Assembly (NCBI RefSeq): GCF_020148105.1
Contig: NZ_JAHLZE010000011.1
Coordinates: 1-57,530 of the forward strand
Direction: 5' to 3'
Origin: Methanobrevibacter sp. TMH8
GTDB lineage: Archaea > Methanobacteriota > Methanobacteria > Methanobacteriales > Methanobacteriaceae
Length of the DNA: 57,530 nt
Positions 28,869 to 38,866 of this stretch are shown piece after piece. The notes beneath the pieces were generated by a model. It ran no database searches. It saw nothing but the letters and a program-made list of their open reading frames with translations, and had not been told where the DNA came from. Position 1 is the first letter of the stretch, and each line of letters begins with the position of its first letter. The translations under genes were made by a program, and so were the position numbers.

Positions 28869-29132
28869 TTAATTTATGCCTAATTTATCTTTATTATCTT
28901 TTTTAGCATTTTTTAATCTTTTTAATTCATTTTCATCATTAGGAGCATTTCTAATAACAGTTATAGCTCCTTCTGGGCATTTTGATGCACAAAGTGTGCA
29001 AACATGACAGTATTCTAAATGATCTGCATGAGCTGTCTTATTTATGTTCCAAATTTTCTGCCCCTTTGGACATATTTCTTTACATTCTCCACAACCAGTG
29101 CATTTATTTTTATCTACTTCAATTTTTAAAAT
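28869..29132 (-). CDS. small 2x[4Fe-4S] ferredoxin with apparent ATT start
   Basis: 87 residues. Two ferredoxin cluster motifs are plain: CTGCGECKEICPKG and CHVCTLCASKCPEG, followed by a Lys/Asp-rich tail. It is an electron carrier or a subunit of a larger redox enzyme. The frame has no ATG, GTG or TTG before the cysteines: going upstream a TGA is met after ATT, CTT, GTT and GGT codons. The ATT at 29132-29130 lies five bases after a perfect GGTGAGGTG ribosome binding site (29138-29146), so ATT is the most likely start. It follows modE by 101 bp on the same strand. Confidence 0.85.
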   Translation of the reverse strand: MLKIEVDKNKCTGCGECKEICPKGQKIWNINKTAHADHLEYCHVCTLCASKCPEGAITVIRNAPNDENELKRLKNAKKDNKDKLGIN

Positions 29133-29233
29133 AAGAACACCTCACCCTTTCCATAATCTATTAATTCTTATTTATTATAAACACATATTATTATAAATTA
29201 ATTATTTAAATTTATTATTAATTATTTAAATTA

Positions 29234-29926
29234 TTATAATTTTAAAGTAGCTATTGAAACAGCTTTAAAACCAAGATAAACATCTTTTCCTAATTTTAAA
29301 TTAAGATTTTCTTCTGCAGAACGTGTTATATTTGAATATAAATAAATTCCACCTACGTCTACTTTAACTCGAATCATTTCTTCATTTAAGCTAATTTCGG
29401 TTATCTGTCCTTTAAATATATTTCTGACACTTGATTCTTGTGGTTTCAACATTATAAATATGTTATCATAGCTAATAAGTGCTAATATCTTATCTCCAAC
29501 ATGATATTTTTCATTCATTGGAATTGTTATATCGATATTATTTAGCTTAATAGTCATTACTTGCTCTTCTTTGTTAATAGATATTACAATAGCTTCAAGC
29601 TCATTTACTTCTTTATGAAGTTCCATAATAGCATTGATTTTTTTACATTCTTTTAAAATCAGCTTTCCTTCTGAGGTTAGTTTTGCACTACCTCCTCCAC
29701 CTTTTCCCCCTTTACTTGTTGATACAACAGATATTTCAAGTGAAGATTCAATTTTCTCTATATAATTGAGAGCCGTTCTATAAGATATTCTTGTTAGTTT
29801 AGCTGCTTCTGTGATTGATCCTAAACTATTTATATTATTTAAGAGTTGGAATTTTTTTGAATTTAGAAGAAAGTTATTCTCTCCAACATTTATTTTATAT
29901 TCCACTCCTGCTTTAACCTTTGTCAT
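29234..29926 (-). CDS. modE: ModE-type molybdate/tungstate-responsive regulator
   Basis: 230 residues. The N-terminus is the ModE winged helix (SKKFQLLNNINSLGSITEAA, SYRTALNYIEKIE) with the Gly-rich KGGKGGGGSAKLT wing typical of ModE. The C-terminus has two TOBE/MOP-like halves (about residues 105-165 and 168-230) that bind molybdate or tungstate. It would control oxyanion uptake or Mo/W enzymes such as formylmethanofuran dehydrogenase. The downstream ferredoxin may be cotranscribed and metal-controlled. Confidence 0.88.
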   Translation of the reverse strand: MTKVKAGVEYKINVGENNFLLNSKKFQLLNNINSLGSITEAAKLTRISYRTALNYIEKIESSLEISVVSTSKGGKGGGGSAKLTSEGKLILKECKKINAIMELHKEVNELEAIVISINKEEQVMTIKLNNIDITIPMNEKYHVGDKILALISYDNIFIMLKPQESSVRNIFKGQITEISLNEEMIRVKVDVGGIYLYSNITRSAEENLNLKLGKDVYLGFKAVSIATLKL

Positions 29927-30261
29927 GTCAATCCCCTAGTTATTCTCATTAATGCCCTTTCATCTGTTTTATAATATTGATTTTATATTATAAATAATAC
30001 AAATTATATAATATCTTTATAGCTTTTTATTATTATAGATTTTGCTATTCATATTATTATTGTGTTTATGTTTTTAATATAGATATTTATTGTTATGATA
30101 TCTAAATTCTGAAATAATAGGTTAAAATATAGGTTAATATAAATATATTATATAATTTGTAATTGTATAGAAAATATTATAGATATTATTATAGATAATA
30201 GTATAAAAAATTTTATAGATAGTATTTATAGAATCTTTAAAATCTACAAAAATGTCCTGCA

Positions 30262-30293
30262 AAGGTTTAAATAGTACATTTTACTACCTTTTA
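30262..30293. promoter_or_regulatory. imperfect inverted repeat upstream of trpB2
   Basis: AAAGGT and ACCTTT flank an inner TAGTA-(n)-TACTA palindrome. One of the few G/C-bearing symmetric sites in the 633-bp gap. It is about 270 bp before trpB2, so a direct operator role is doubtful. Confidence 0.2.
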
Positions 30294-30431
30294 TTAATAG
30301 ATAATTTCAGTAAAATCATGAAAAATTAATTGAAATATTTAATATATTACCTTTTTTAATTCTTTAACTGAATTATTAAGTTTTATTATTATCTTAAATC
30401 ATATATAGAATTATTTTAAGTTAATTAATTT

Positions 30432-30482
30432 AAATTATAAATTTAATTATAAATTTAATTATAGATTTAATTATAAATCTAA
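30432..30482. repeat. 12-bp AT tandem repeats
   Basis: Four to five copies of TTAATTATAAAT with small changes. They lie in the 29927-30559 gap, which otherwise holds only A/T sequence and the inverted repeat at 30262. Confidence 0.6.
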
Positions 30483-30559
30483 TATAAATATTCCTATTAT
30501 AAACATTTTTATAATTATTTTTTATAATTATTATAATATTATAAATTCACGGTGAAACT

Positions 30560-31861
30560 ATGTATAAAATCGAATTATCTTCTGATGAAGTCCCAAAAAA
30601 ATGGTATAATATTAATGCAGATCTTCCAGCTGAAATTCCTTCTCCAAAAAATAGTAAAGGGAAAAAACAAGTTGAATCTCTCCCTAAAATATTTTCAAAA
30701 GGAGTACTTGAGCAAGAATTTTCAACTGAACGATATATATCTATTCCTAAAGAAGTTAGAGATTTGTTCATGAGAATGGGTAGACCAAGCCCGCTTTTCA
30801 GAGCAAAATCTTTAGAAGAAAAGCTAAATACTCCAGCTAAAATCTATTATAAGAGAGAAGATTCGTCTCCAACAGGTAGTCATAAACTAAACAGTGCAAT
30901 TCCACAAGCTTATTATGCAAAAAAAGATGGAATTGAACGATTAACTACTGAAACTGGTGCTGGACAATGGGGTACAGCCCTTTCTCTTGCATGTTCTCAA
31001 GTTGATATGGATTGTACAGTTTATATGGTTAAAGTCTCATTTGATCAAAAACCTTTCAGAAAAACTATCATGGGAATATATGGAGGAAAAGTTTTTGCTT
31101 CACCAAGTAAACACACAGAATATGGAAGAAAAGTTTCAGCTGAAAATCCAGATCATCCAGGATCTCTTGGTATAGCTATTTCAGAAGCTATTGAAGATGC
31201 ACTTGTTAATGATGAGGTGTACTATTCTATTGGTAGTGCTTTAAATCATGTCATGTTACATCAAACAATTATAGGTCAAGAAGTTAAAAAACAATTAGAA
31301 ATAGCTGAAGAAGAACCAGATGTAATGATTGGATGTGTTGGTGGAGGAAGTAATTTTGCAGGTTTTACTTTCCCATTTATAAAAGACAAACTTGATGGAA
31401 ATAGTGATTGCGAATTTATTGGTGTTGAACCTAGTTCTTGTCCTACTTTAACACAAGGAACATATGATTTTGATTTTGGAGATAGTAGTGGTTTAACTCC
31501 TCTAATTAAAATGTTTTCTCTTGGGCATGATTTTATAGCTCCTTCTGTACATGCTGGAGGTCTTAGATATCACGGAATGTCACCTCAAGTCTCTTTACTT
31601 AAAGACCAAGGGTATATTGAAGCAAAAACAGCTAGCCAAGATGAAATTTTCAAAGCAGGAACTTTATTTGCTAAGGCTGAAGGAGTTGTTCCAGCACCAG
31701 AATCTAGTCATGCAATAAAAGTAGCTATTGACGAAGCTAAGAAATGTAAAGAAACTGGAGAAGAAAAAACAATAGTATTCAATCTATCTGGGCATGGTTT
31801 ACTTGATTTAGTTGGATATGATAAATATTTATCTGGTAGTTTGCCTGTAGATTCTAAATAA
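30560..31861 (+). CDS. trpB2: tryptophan synthase beta chain, TrpB2 type
   Basis: 433 residues of the TrpB2 subfamily (longer N-terminus than TrpB1). It joins indole and serine to tryptophan with pyridoxal phosphate. The PLP lysine lies in SPTGSHKLNSA; ETGAGQWGTALS and the phosphate loop GCVGGGSNFAG are present, and the C-terminal NLSGHGLLDL fits. No trpA or other trp gene is adjacent, so a salvage or stand-alone role is likely. GGTGAA precedes the ATG. Confidence 0.95.
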   Translation: MYKIELSSDEVPKKWYNINADLPAEIPSPKNSKGKKQVESLPKIFSKGVLEQEFSTERYISIPKEVRDLFMRMGRPSPLFRAKSLEEKLNTPAKIYYKREDSSPTGSHKLNSAIPQAYYAKKDGIERLTTETGAGQWGTALSLACSQVDMDCTVYMVKVSFDQKPFRKTIMGIYGGKVFASPSKHTEYGRKVSAENPDHPGSLGIAISEAIEDALVNDEVYYSIGSALNHVMLHQTIIGQEVKKQLEIAEEEPDVMIGCVGGGSNFAGFTFPFIKDKLDGNSDCEFIGVEPSSCPTLTQGTYDFDFGDSSGLTPLIKMFSLGHDFIAPSVHAGGLRYHGMSPQVSLLKDQGYIEAKTASQDEIFKAGTLFAKAEGVVPAPESSHAIKVAIDEAKKCKETGEEKTIVFNLSGHGLLDLVGYDKYLSGSLPVDSK

Positions 31862-31915
31862 TAAAATACTTTGTATTTTAAACTTATAAAATATAAAAAG
31901 TATTTTATAAATAAT

Positions 31916-31940
31916 AAGAGATTTTTATCTCTTTATTTTT
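31916..31940 (+). terminator. trpB2 terminator
   Basis: AAGAGAT (31916-31922) pairs with ATCTCTT (31927-31933), loop TTTT, followed by a T run. Confidence 0.75.
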
Positions 31941-32231
31941 AAATTTAATATTATAATTTTACTTTTTTGCCTATTTTATCTTTTTTATCTTTTTCTAACT
32001 ATTTTTTACCTATTTTATCTATTTCATTTATTTACCTTTTAAATATTTTCAAATAATACATAAAATTGTAAATAAAACAAATAGAAATAGAATAGAAATA
32101 AAAATAAAATAAAAATAAAGCAAAAATAAAGTAAATATAAAATAAATATAAAAAATAGAAATATATAAAATTAAGAATATTTTACACAAATATTCAATAA
32201 ATATAGAATATTGTTAATAGGAATTAATTTT

Positions 32232-33032
32232 TTAATAAGATTTTAAAATAAAATCTTTTAATTTTTTAGATAATTCTGTATGGTAATTAGCTATTTCTCC
32301 AATTTTTTCTAATTCTCTCTCTTTTTCGTGGTATTTTATAACTAATTTGTCATAGTCTTTTTGGAGTTTTGAAAGTTCTTTCTTTTGAGAAGATTTCATA
32401 GTTTTCATACTAAGTTTGATATCTTCCATATGAGATTCCAAATATTCTAACCTTTCTTTCAAATCTATTTTGTCTCTTTTCAAAAGTTTTCTTTCTTTTT
32501 TTAGTTTTTCGATATATTTATCTTTCTCTAAAAGTAACATTCTCTGAGTTTCAAGAGAAACCTTATTATCAATGTCATCTTTAGAATTTTTTTCTGATTT
32601 TTTGTCATTTTCATATTCTTTGAGAGTTTTTTCCAACTCTTTGATTTTTCCTTCAGATTTTTCAAATTGAAAATGATTTTCATTCAGTTTTTTCTGAAGA
32701 GACTCAATTTTATTTTCTAAATTAGTTATTTTAGCTTCAGAATCATATATTATAGAATTATTTTTTTCTATTGTAGATTTTTGGCTATTGTTTAATTCTG
32801 TTAATCCCTTATTTTCTGTCTCTAAATTATTTATTTTATCATAAAAATTTTCTATGTCTTCTAAATTAGATGAAGGAATTATTAACACTGTTTCATTGTT
32901 TTCAAATATATTATCTTCTTTTGGTATTGTTATTTGAACTTGTTCAGTATGGTATTTCTTTTTTTTCCCATCTTTAAGTGTTCTAGTGTATTCTCTCGAA
33001 TATTTCTTAACAATACTTTTAATAAATTCCAT
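32232..33032 (-). CDS. coiled-coil protein of unknown function
   Basis: 266 residues from ATG 33032, which has a TGAGGAA ribosome binding site; an upstream TTG (33044) is less likely. The first 45 residues are basic and contain a short strand-rich segment (YTRTLKDGKKKKYHTEQVQI). Residues about 65-260 are almost continuous charged heptad repeats, rich in Lys, Glu and Leu, as in long coiled coils. No signal peptide or membrane segment is seen, so it is cytoplasmic, perhaps structural or a partner of DNA or membrane proteins. No family recognised. Confidence 0.75.
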   Translation of the reverse strand: MEFIKSIVKKYSREYTRTLKDGKKKKYHTEQVQITIPKEDNIFENNETVLIIPSSNLEDIENFYDKINNLETENKGLTELNNSQKSTIEKNNSIIYDSEAKITNLENKIESLQKKLNENHFQFEKSEGKIKELEKTLKEYENDKKSEKNSKDDIDNKVSLETQRMLLLEKDKYIEKLKKERKLLKRDKIDLKERLEYLESHMEDIKLSMKTMKSSQKKELSKLQKDYDKLVIKYHEKERELEKIGEIANYHTELSKKLKDFILKSY

Positions 33033-33542
33033 AAAATTCCTCAATCAAATATCCGCAGATTTTTATCTTGTTTCATTAATAAATTTTTATTCATATAATT
33101 CAATCAATAATTCAATTATATATTTCATATAGTATATAATAATATAAATTATGAATATGTTTTTTATATTAATGTTAATTATTTATATATAATAGTTTTA
33201 TCTTATTGTTTATTTTATTGTTTTAAATTACTTTTAAAAATAATTTATTTAATAATATTATCTCTATTGATATTGTATTATATATTTTCCTATATACAAT
33301 GTTTAATATATTCTAATATTTAATTATTTGATATTTAATTATTTAATTATTTAATATTTAATTATTTATTATTTTATTATTTTATTATTTTTAATAATTT
33401 CAAAATTTTATTTATATTAGAAATTACATATAATATACAATTACTAAATATATAAATTATTAAATAATAATTACTAATCTATACAATTACTAATGATTTG
33501 ATAATTAGAATAACTACATAATTAGATAATTTGGATGATAAT
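33033..33542. other. 510-bp AT-rich intergenic region with simple repeats
   Basis: Contains degenerate TATTTAATTATTT repeats at about 33315-33390. No gene or hairpin with G/C content is visible. Confidence 0.5.
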
Positions 33543-34133
33543 ATGTTTATTGTGGGAATTAGTGGAAGTCCTAGAAAAAAAGCTACTGAACATGTTTTAA
33601 GCAAAGCATTGGCTGATCTCAATGAAAAAGGTTTTGAAACTGAACTTTTTTCTGTGAGAGGGAAAAAAATTGCTCCATGCCTTCATTGTGATTACTGCTT
33701 AAAGAAGAAGGTATGTATTAATAAAGATGATATGTTTGAAGTTTATGATCTTTTTAGAAAAGCTGATGGATTTATAATGGCCAGCCCAATGTATAATGGA
33801 TCTATTTCGGCCCAAATTAAAGCTATCATGGATAGATGTAGGGCACTTGGAGCTGAAGATGTAAATATGCATAAAGGAAAAATTGGAATGTCAATAGCTG
33901 TTGGAGGCGACAGAGCTGGTGGTCAAGAATTAGCTATTCAGCAGATAAACACTTTCTATATTCTCAGTGGAATTATTCCAGTTAGTGGAGGTCCTTTTGG
34001 AGCTAATCTCGGTGCTTCATTTTGGTCACAAGACACTCTTGAAGGTGTAAAGGAAGACGAATATGGTTTTAAAACACTAAATAAAACTTTAAAACGATTC
34101 ATTGAATTTTTAAATAAGTATGGGGAAGATTAG
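33543..34133 (+). CDS. iron-sulfur flavoprotein (NADPH-dependent FMN reductase family)
   Basis: 196 residues from ATG 33543, preceded by GGATGAT; a TTG at 33531 is also in frame. A flavodoxin-like fold is evident: the FMN phosphate loop GISGSPRKKATEHVL and ASPMYNGSISAQIKAIMDR. The compact cysteine motif CLHCDYCLKKKVC marks the Isf type, which carries a 4Fe-4S cluster and moves electrons, in methanogens linked to oxidative-stress defence. Stand-alone gene. Confidence 0.88.
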   Translation: MFIVGISGSPRKKATEHVLSKALADLNEKGFETELFSVRGKKIAPCLHCDYCLKKKVCINKDDMFEVYDLFRKADGFIMASPMYNGSISAQIKAIMDRCRALGAEDVNMHKGKIGMSIAVGGDRAGGQELAIQQINTFYILSGIIPVSGGPFGANLGASFWSQDTLEGVKEDEYGFKTLNKTLKRFIEFLNKYGED

Positions 34134-34647
34134 GATAATTTTCTAATTTTCTTTTAAATTATTTTCTTATTTTTCTTTTATTAAAATGTCATAAAAATAT
34201 TAAATAAATGATAAATTTATTCATATAATATTTAAACTTACTTTTCAGAATTTTTCAATTTTTGAAATTACCATATTCATTTTTTCAGCTATTATTTCAC
34301 TTTATTTATCAGTTTAATAATCTGATTCAATTGTATTTAATAGTATTTAATTCAAAATTGGATATTTTTTATATAATATAAAATATTTTAGGGATAAGTA
34401 TTTTAACTATAATGAATTAATATATTCTTTTGAAAAATCGATTGTATTAATAATTATATTAATTAACTTTAAATTAACAATAAGTATCAATAATTAGCAA
34501 AAATTAAAAATAATTAAAAATAATTAAAATTAATAAACAATAATTAAATTAACAATAATTAATTATAATAAATATAATATTATATTTATTAAATATAATC
34601 AATCGAATATTTTGAAAATATAGGATTTTTATTTATATGGTGATTTA
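34134..34647. other. 514-bp AT-rich intergenic region
   Basis: Runs of AATTAAAAATAATTAAA-type sequence near 34500-34600. Nothing beyond low complexity and the GGTGAT site of the next gene. Confidence 0.5.
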
Positions 34648-36195
34648 ATGTCAAAGTTAGCTAGAGGCAGTTTTTTAATTCTCATTGGAAATATAATTTT
34701 CCGATTTGGAGGATATATATATCGTTTTTTAATGGCTGCACTTCTAGGGCCTGCTTCTTATGGTATTTTGGGATTAACATTACCATTTCAAGGGATTTTT
34801 CAAGTTTTAGCTGCTGGTGGACTTCCTCCAGCTATAGCTAAATATGTATCGCAATATTCTGCTCTTGAAGAAGATGAATTAACTAGGCAAACTATTTACA
34901 CTTCTTTAAAGATAATGATATTTTTAGGGCTTTTTTTTGGCCTTATAATGGTGTTTTTTGTAGCTCCTTATCTTGCATATGATTTCTTTTCTAAACCAGA
35001 AGCATTACTTCCTCTACAAGCTGTTGGTCTTATAACTCCTTTCAGTGTAATTGTTGGAGCATTTAGAGGTGCATTTCAAGGAGTATATAAGATGGAATAT
35101 ATTCTTTATACTCGTGCTGTTGAACAAGTATTTATGATATTATTTGCTACCGCACTTGTAATTCTCGGTATGTCTGCTTTTGGTGCTGTATTAGGGTCTG
35201 TAATTGGATTTGCACTTTCTGCTCTTTCTTCTGTTATAATATTTAAAAAATACATGTGGAAATATATTCCTCAACCATCTACTGATTTTAAATTCCCATT
35301 AAAAAAAGAACTTGATTTAGCTAAACAATTAGTTACTTTTTCTATTCCTGTAACAGTTACAGCACTAGCTGAAATGGCGATTTACAGTGTCTGTACTATT
35401 ATTATGGGTAAGTTTTTAGTAGCAGATTTAATTGGTTATTTTGTAGCAGCGGATCCTATAGCTAGACTTCCATTAATAATATCTACTTCAATAGCTACTA
35501 CAATTTTACCTGCTTCATCAGCTGCATTTAGTACAAAAGATCAAGGTCTTTTAAACAAGTATGTTTCTCAAGCTTATAAATATGGAATGATTTTAGTTGT
35601 TCCTATTTGTATTGGAATAGCTATGTTTGCAAAAACAATAATGTCTACAGTATATTTCACAAATTCAGATTATGCTCTAGGTGCTATGGCTTTAAGCATT
35701 CTTGTAATTGGTATGACTTTTTATTCACTCTTTACTATTTCTGCAAGTATAATTCAAGGTATAGGAAATCCAAGAATTCCAATGTATGTTCTTATTGGTG
35801 GAACAGCTCTCACAGTGGTGTTAGGTTGGTTCATGATACCTGCATTTGGAATTGAAGGAGGAGCATTAGCTACTACTATTTCATCATTTGCTATGATGAT
35901 TCCAATTTTAATAATAACATTTAGATTAACTAAAGTTAATCCTCCAGTTACGTTCTTTGGAAAATTAGCAATTTCTTCAGCTATTATGGCATTATTTATT
36001 CTATTGTTACCTCAAAATATAGTTGGATTGGTTTTAGGAATAGTATTCTGTCCAATTATATATTTCATAGTTCTTACTCTTCTTAAAACATTTACTCCTG
36101 AGGACATTCAAGGAGTTAGAAGATTTTCAAATAAATTAGGGCCTTTTTCATCATTATTAAACAAGATTTTAGATATTATGGGAAGGTTTGCTTGA
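34648..36195 (+). CDS. MOP-superfamily flippase (polysaccharide biosynthesis protein)
   Basis: 515 residues with about 14 membrane segments, the size and pattern of SpoVB/MurJ/Wzx-like exporters. Typical features: N-terminal LARGSFLILIGNIIFRFGGYIYRFLM, LGPASYGILGLTLPFQ, and FRGAFQGVYKMEYI. It would flip lipid-linked sugar precursors, probably pseudomurein or surface glycan units, across the membrane. GGTGAT precedes the ATG. It stands alone, about 11 kb from the polymerase/glycosyltransferase pair. Confidence 0.88.
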   Translation: MSKLARGSFLILIGNIIFRFGGYIYRFLMAALLGPASYGILGLTLPFQGIFQVLAAGGLPPAIAKYVSQYSALEEDELTRQTIYTSLKIMIFLGLFFGLIMVFFVAPYLAYDFFSKPEALLPLQAVGLITPFSVIVGAFRGAFQGVYKMEYILYTRAVEQVFMILFATALVILGMSAFGAVLGSVIGFALSALSSVIIFKKYMWKYIPQPSTDFKFPLKKELDLAKQLVTFSIPVTVTALAEMAIYSVCTIIMGKFLVADLIGYFVAADPIARLPLIISTSIATTILPASSAAFSTKDQGLLNKYVSQAYKYGMILVVPICIGIAMFAKTIMSTVYFTNSDYALGAMALSILVIGMTFYSLFTISASIIQGIGNPRIPMYVLIGGTALTVVLGWFMIPAFGIEGGALATTISSFAMMIPILIITFRLTKVNPPVTFFGKLAISSAIMALFILLLPQNIVGLVLGIVFCPIIYFIVLTLLKTFTPEDIQGVRRFSNKLGPFSSLLNKILDIMGRFA

Positions 36196-36354
36196 TTTAG
36201 TATTATAACCTTTAACAACCTATTTTTATTATTTTTTTATTATTACCTTATTATTATTTTATTTTTATTATTTTATTTTCATAATATTTTTTTCATAGTA
36301 TTTTCGAAACCCTATTTTTAATATTACTTTTCATGAGCTCTCTACCTAAGTCCA

Positions 36355-36425
36355 TTTATATATAATTCACCCATTTTATATTATCTAATAATGATTTTTG
36401 GGTTTTAATAATTTTTCCAAAATCA
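36355..36425 (+). promoter_or_regulatory. TATA box and leader hairpin of the 80-residue gene
   Basis: TTTATATATAATTC (36355-36368) predicts a start near 36387. A hairpin follows at once: TGATTTTTGG (36392-36401) with CCAAAATCA (36417-36425), one bulge. The leader is about 100 nt. Confidence 0.35.
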
Positions 36426-36485
36426 TGATTTTTATAAAAAATATGAAAAATTTGAAAATTATTTTAAAAATTTTTAGGTGGTATA

Positions 36486-36728
36486 ATGCCAACGCAAAGA
36501 TTAATTAAGCTATTCAAAAAGGATGCTTTAGTTAGAGGTATAAGAGGGAAAACTTATAAAGCTATTATTCAGGAAGGGATAAATATTCCTGAAAATCCTA
36601 ACACATGTTATGTCGAATTTATAAATAAAACTCCAGTAATATCTCATTTTGATGATATCAAAGATATCCAAAAAGTTTCTTTAGAAAAAAATATTTCTGG
36701 AATTACAACACTTGAAATGTTTTCATAG
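36486..36728 (+). CDS. conserved-looking hypothetical protein
   Basis: 80 residues, soluble, basic N-terminus (MPTQRLIKLFKKD) and acidic C-terminal half. The AGGTGG ribosome binding site and good codon use show that it is a real gene. It precedes the DUF1786 and PHP genes in the same direction (90 bp gap) and may be their operon leader. No family recognised. Confidence 0.7.
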   Translation: MPTQRLIKLFKKDALVRGIRGKTYKAIIQEGINIPENPNTCYVEFINKTPVISHFDDIKDIQKVSLEKNISGITTLEMFS

Positions 36729-36817
36729 ATTCTATTAGAATTTAAACATTTTTAACACAAATATTTTCATGAATAATTCATGAATAATTTTAAATATTTT
36801 AAAAACAACTATCTTTT

Positions 36818-37864
36818 ATGAAGATTTTGGCAATTGATATTGGTGCAGGAACCCAAGATATATTATTTTATAACACTGAAAAGGAGCTTGAAAACTCTAT
36901 CAAATTGGTTTTACCTTCCCCTCCAGTAATTATTGTTGATAAAATTAAAAAACAAACAAATTTAGGAAATAATTTGTACTTTGATGGAACCATAATGGGT
37001 GGAGGTAAAATCAAAGGAGCTATTTTAGCACATATTGGGGCAGGATATGAAGTTGTGATGGAAGAGAATTCTGCTCGCACTATAAAAGATGATTTAAAAG
37101 TTGTTGAAAATTTAGGCATTGAAATTGTTGAGGAAGATAGCTACATATATAGTCCAAAATATTCTAACTATTCAAAAATAACCTTAAGAGATATTAATAT
37201 TGATGAATTATCTTCAATAATATCTCAATTCGATATAAATTTTAATTTTGATGAAATAGCTGTTGCTGCTCAAGATCATGGCTTCAGTGAAAAAATGGGT
37301 GATAGGGACTTTCGTTTTGAAAAAATTCGCGAGAGACTATCTGAGCCTTTAGCTGTTGAAGAATTTGCTTTTAATGGAAATATTCCAGATTATTTTTCTA
37401 GAATGAAAGCTATTGAAAAATCTCTTGAGGGTTTCAATCCAATTCTTATGGATTCTAAATTTGCTTCTGTTTGTGGAGCAAGCATGGATCCAGAAGTAGC
37501 TAAACTAAATAGCTATGTTGTTATGGATATTGGTAATGGCCATACTATGGCTGCTTCTATAGAAGATGGGAAAATTCAAGGGGTCTTTGAACATCATACT
37601 TCTAGTTTAACTCCTGAAAAAATTGAAAATTTAATTGAAAAGTTAGTTCAAGGAACTATAACTCATGAAGAAGTTCATAAGGATAATGGTCATGGGGCTC
37701 ATGTTATTAATCCAATATCTAAAGTTGAAAAGGTTGTTGTTACTGGACCAAGACGAAATATAATTGAACAAACTAAATTAGATTATTATAATGCTTCTCC
37801 TGGTGGAGACGTCATGATGACAGGGCCAGTTGGTCTTATTAAAGCAGTTGAATATCTTAAATAA
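36818..37864 (+). CDS. DUF1786 family protein (ASKHA-like fold)
   Basis: 348 residues. The N-terminal ILAIDIGAGTQDILFY and the later YVVMDIGNGHTMAASI look like the two phosphate loops of actin/Hsp70/sugar-kinase ATPases; VVVTGPRRN follows near the end. The family is conserved in methanogens without a known role. It lies between the 80-residue gene and the PHP gene, 55 bp from the latter. Leaderless start. Confidence 0.8.
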   Translation: MKILAIDIGAGTQDILFYNTEKELENSIKLVLPSPPVIIVDKIKKQTNLGNNLYFDGTIMGGGKIKGAILAHIGAGYEVVMEENSARTIKDDLKVVENLGIEIVEEDSYIYSPKYSNYSKITLRDINIDELSSIISQFDINFNFDEIAVAAQDHGFSEKMGDRDFRFEKIRERLSEPLAVEEFAFNGNIPDYFSRMKAIEKSLEGFNPILMDSKFASVCGASMDPEVAKLNSYVVMDIGNGHTMAASIEDGKIQGVFEHHTSSLTPEKIENLIEKLVQGTITHEEVHKDNGHGAHVINPISKVEKVVVTGPRRNIIEQTKLDYYNASPGGDVMMTGPVGLIKAVEYLK

Positions 37865-37918
37865 TTATTGTTCTTCTTATAATAATTGTTTTCTGTTAAT
37901 ATATTAATAATTTTTAAA

Positions 37919-38641
37919 ATGAAACTCGATCCTCATATTCACAGTATTTATTCTGGAGATGCAAGAAGTAAGCCAAAGGATATTATAAAACAGGCTTCAT
38001 TTCTTGGCTTAGATGCTATAGCTATAAGTGATCATAATTCAGTTGAAGGTTCTAAAATAGCTATTGAATTGTCAAAAAATATTGATAATTTATTAATTGT
38101 TCCTTCTATTGAAATCAGCTCTAGCGAAGGGCATATTCTTGGTTTTGGAGTTGAAAAAGTTATTCCTCGAGACTTATCTCCTGTGGAAACTGTTGAAAGA
38201 ATCCATGATCAAGGAGGATTAGCTATTGTTCCTCATCCTTTTTCTTCATATAGGGATGGATTGTTTTTTAATAATAGAAAAGCTATTGAAAAATTAACAA
38301 ACCCTGATTATTCCAATGATAGTAGTGATAATAATTATGATAATCTGAAGATAGATGGTGTTGAAGTTCTAAATGCAAGATATATTATTGGATATTCTAA
38401 TTATAAATCTAATAAATTAGCTGAAAAATCAAATTTAGCTAAAATTGGTTCTAGTGATTCTCATTTTTTAGATTCTATAGGGAATTGTTATACAGAAATT
38501 AAAAATATAGATTCTGAACCAACTATTGATGATATTATTGAAGCTATTAAATCTAAAGATACAATTGCAAAAGGTACTAGAACTTCTAATAAATTGATAT
38601 TAAAAGAAGTTTTTAATAAGAAAATAAGAAGAATCTATTAG
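37919..38641 (+). CDS. PHP-domain metal-dependent phosphoesterase
   Basis: 240 residues from ATG 37919 (MKLDPHIHS), which fits the PHP start; the longer frame from 37886 is not family-like. Metal-binding motifs: DPHIHSIYSGD, AISDHNSVEG, and late IGSSDSHFLDSIGNCYTE. It hydrolyses an unknown phosphate ester; relatives act on nucleoside bisphosphates or tRNA-derived substrates. Likely in an operon with DUF1786. Confidence 0.88.
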   Translation: MKLDPHIHSIYSGDARSKPKDIIKQASFLGLDAIAISDHNSVEGSKIAIELSKNIDNLLIVPSIEISSSEGHILGFGVEKVIPRDLSPVETVERIHDQGGLAIVPHPFSSYRDGLFFNNRKAIEKLTNPDYSNDSSDNNYDNLKIDGVEVLNARYIIGYSNYKSNKLAEKSNLAKIGSSDSHFLDSIGNCYTEIKNIDSEPTIDDIIEAIKSKDTIAKGTRTSNKLILKEVFNKKIRRIY

Positions 38642-38866
38642 TTTTTACATTTAAAAATTCATAATTACAACTTATTTTAAACAATAATATGATATAAAAT
38701 ACATATTCTAGAATATGATATATATTCTATAATAAAATTTATATAAATTAGATTATATATTTTAAAATAATGTTATATCAATAAAAAGATATTAAATCTT
38801 AATATAAATATATAAATTTTAATATAAATTTTAATATTGATTTAATATTATAAGGTATGTGATATT

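Noticed and set aside
30552-30773. 73-residue frame overlapping the start of trpB2
   Set aside because: Shadow of trpB2 in another frame; composition follows the codon positions of trpB2.
33315-33390. TATTTAATTATTT repeats as a replication origin
   Set aside because: No Orc1/Cdc6 gene and no G/C-containing origin recognition boxes nearby; low-complexity A/T is common across the window.
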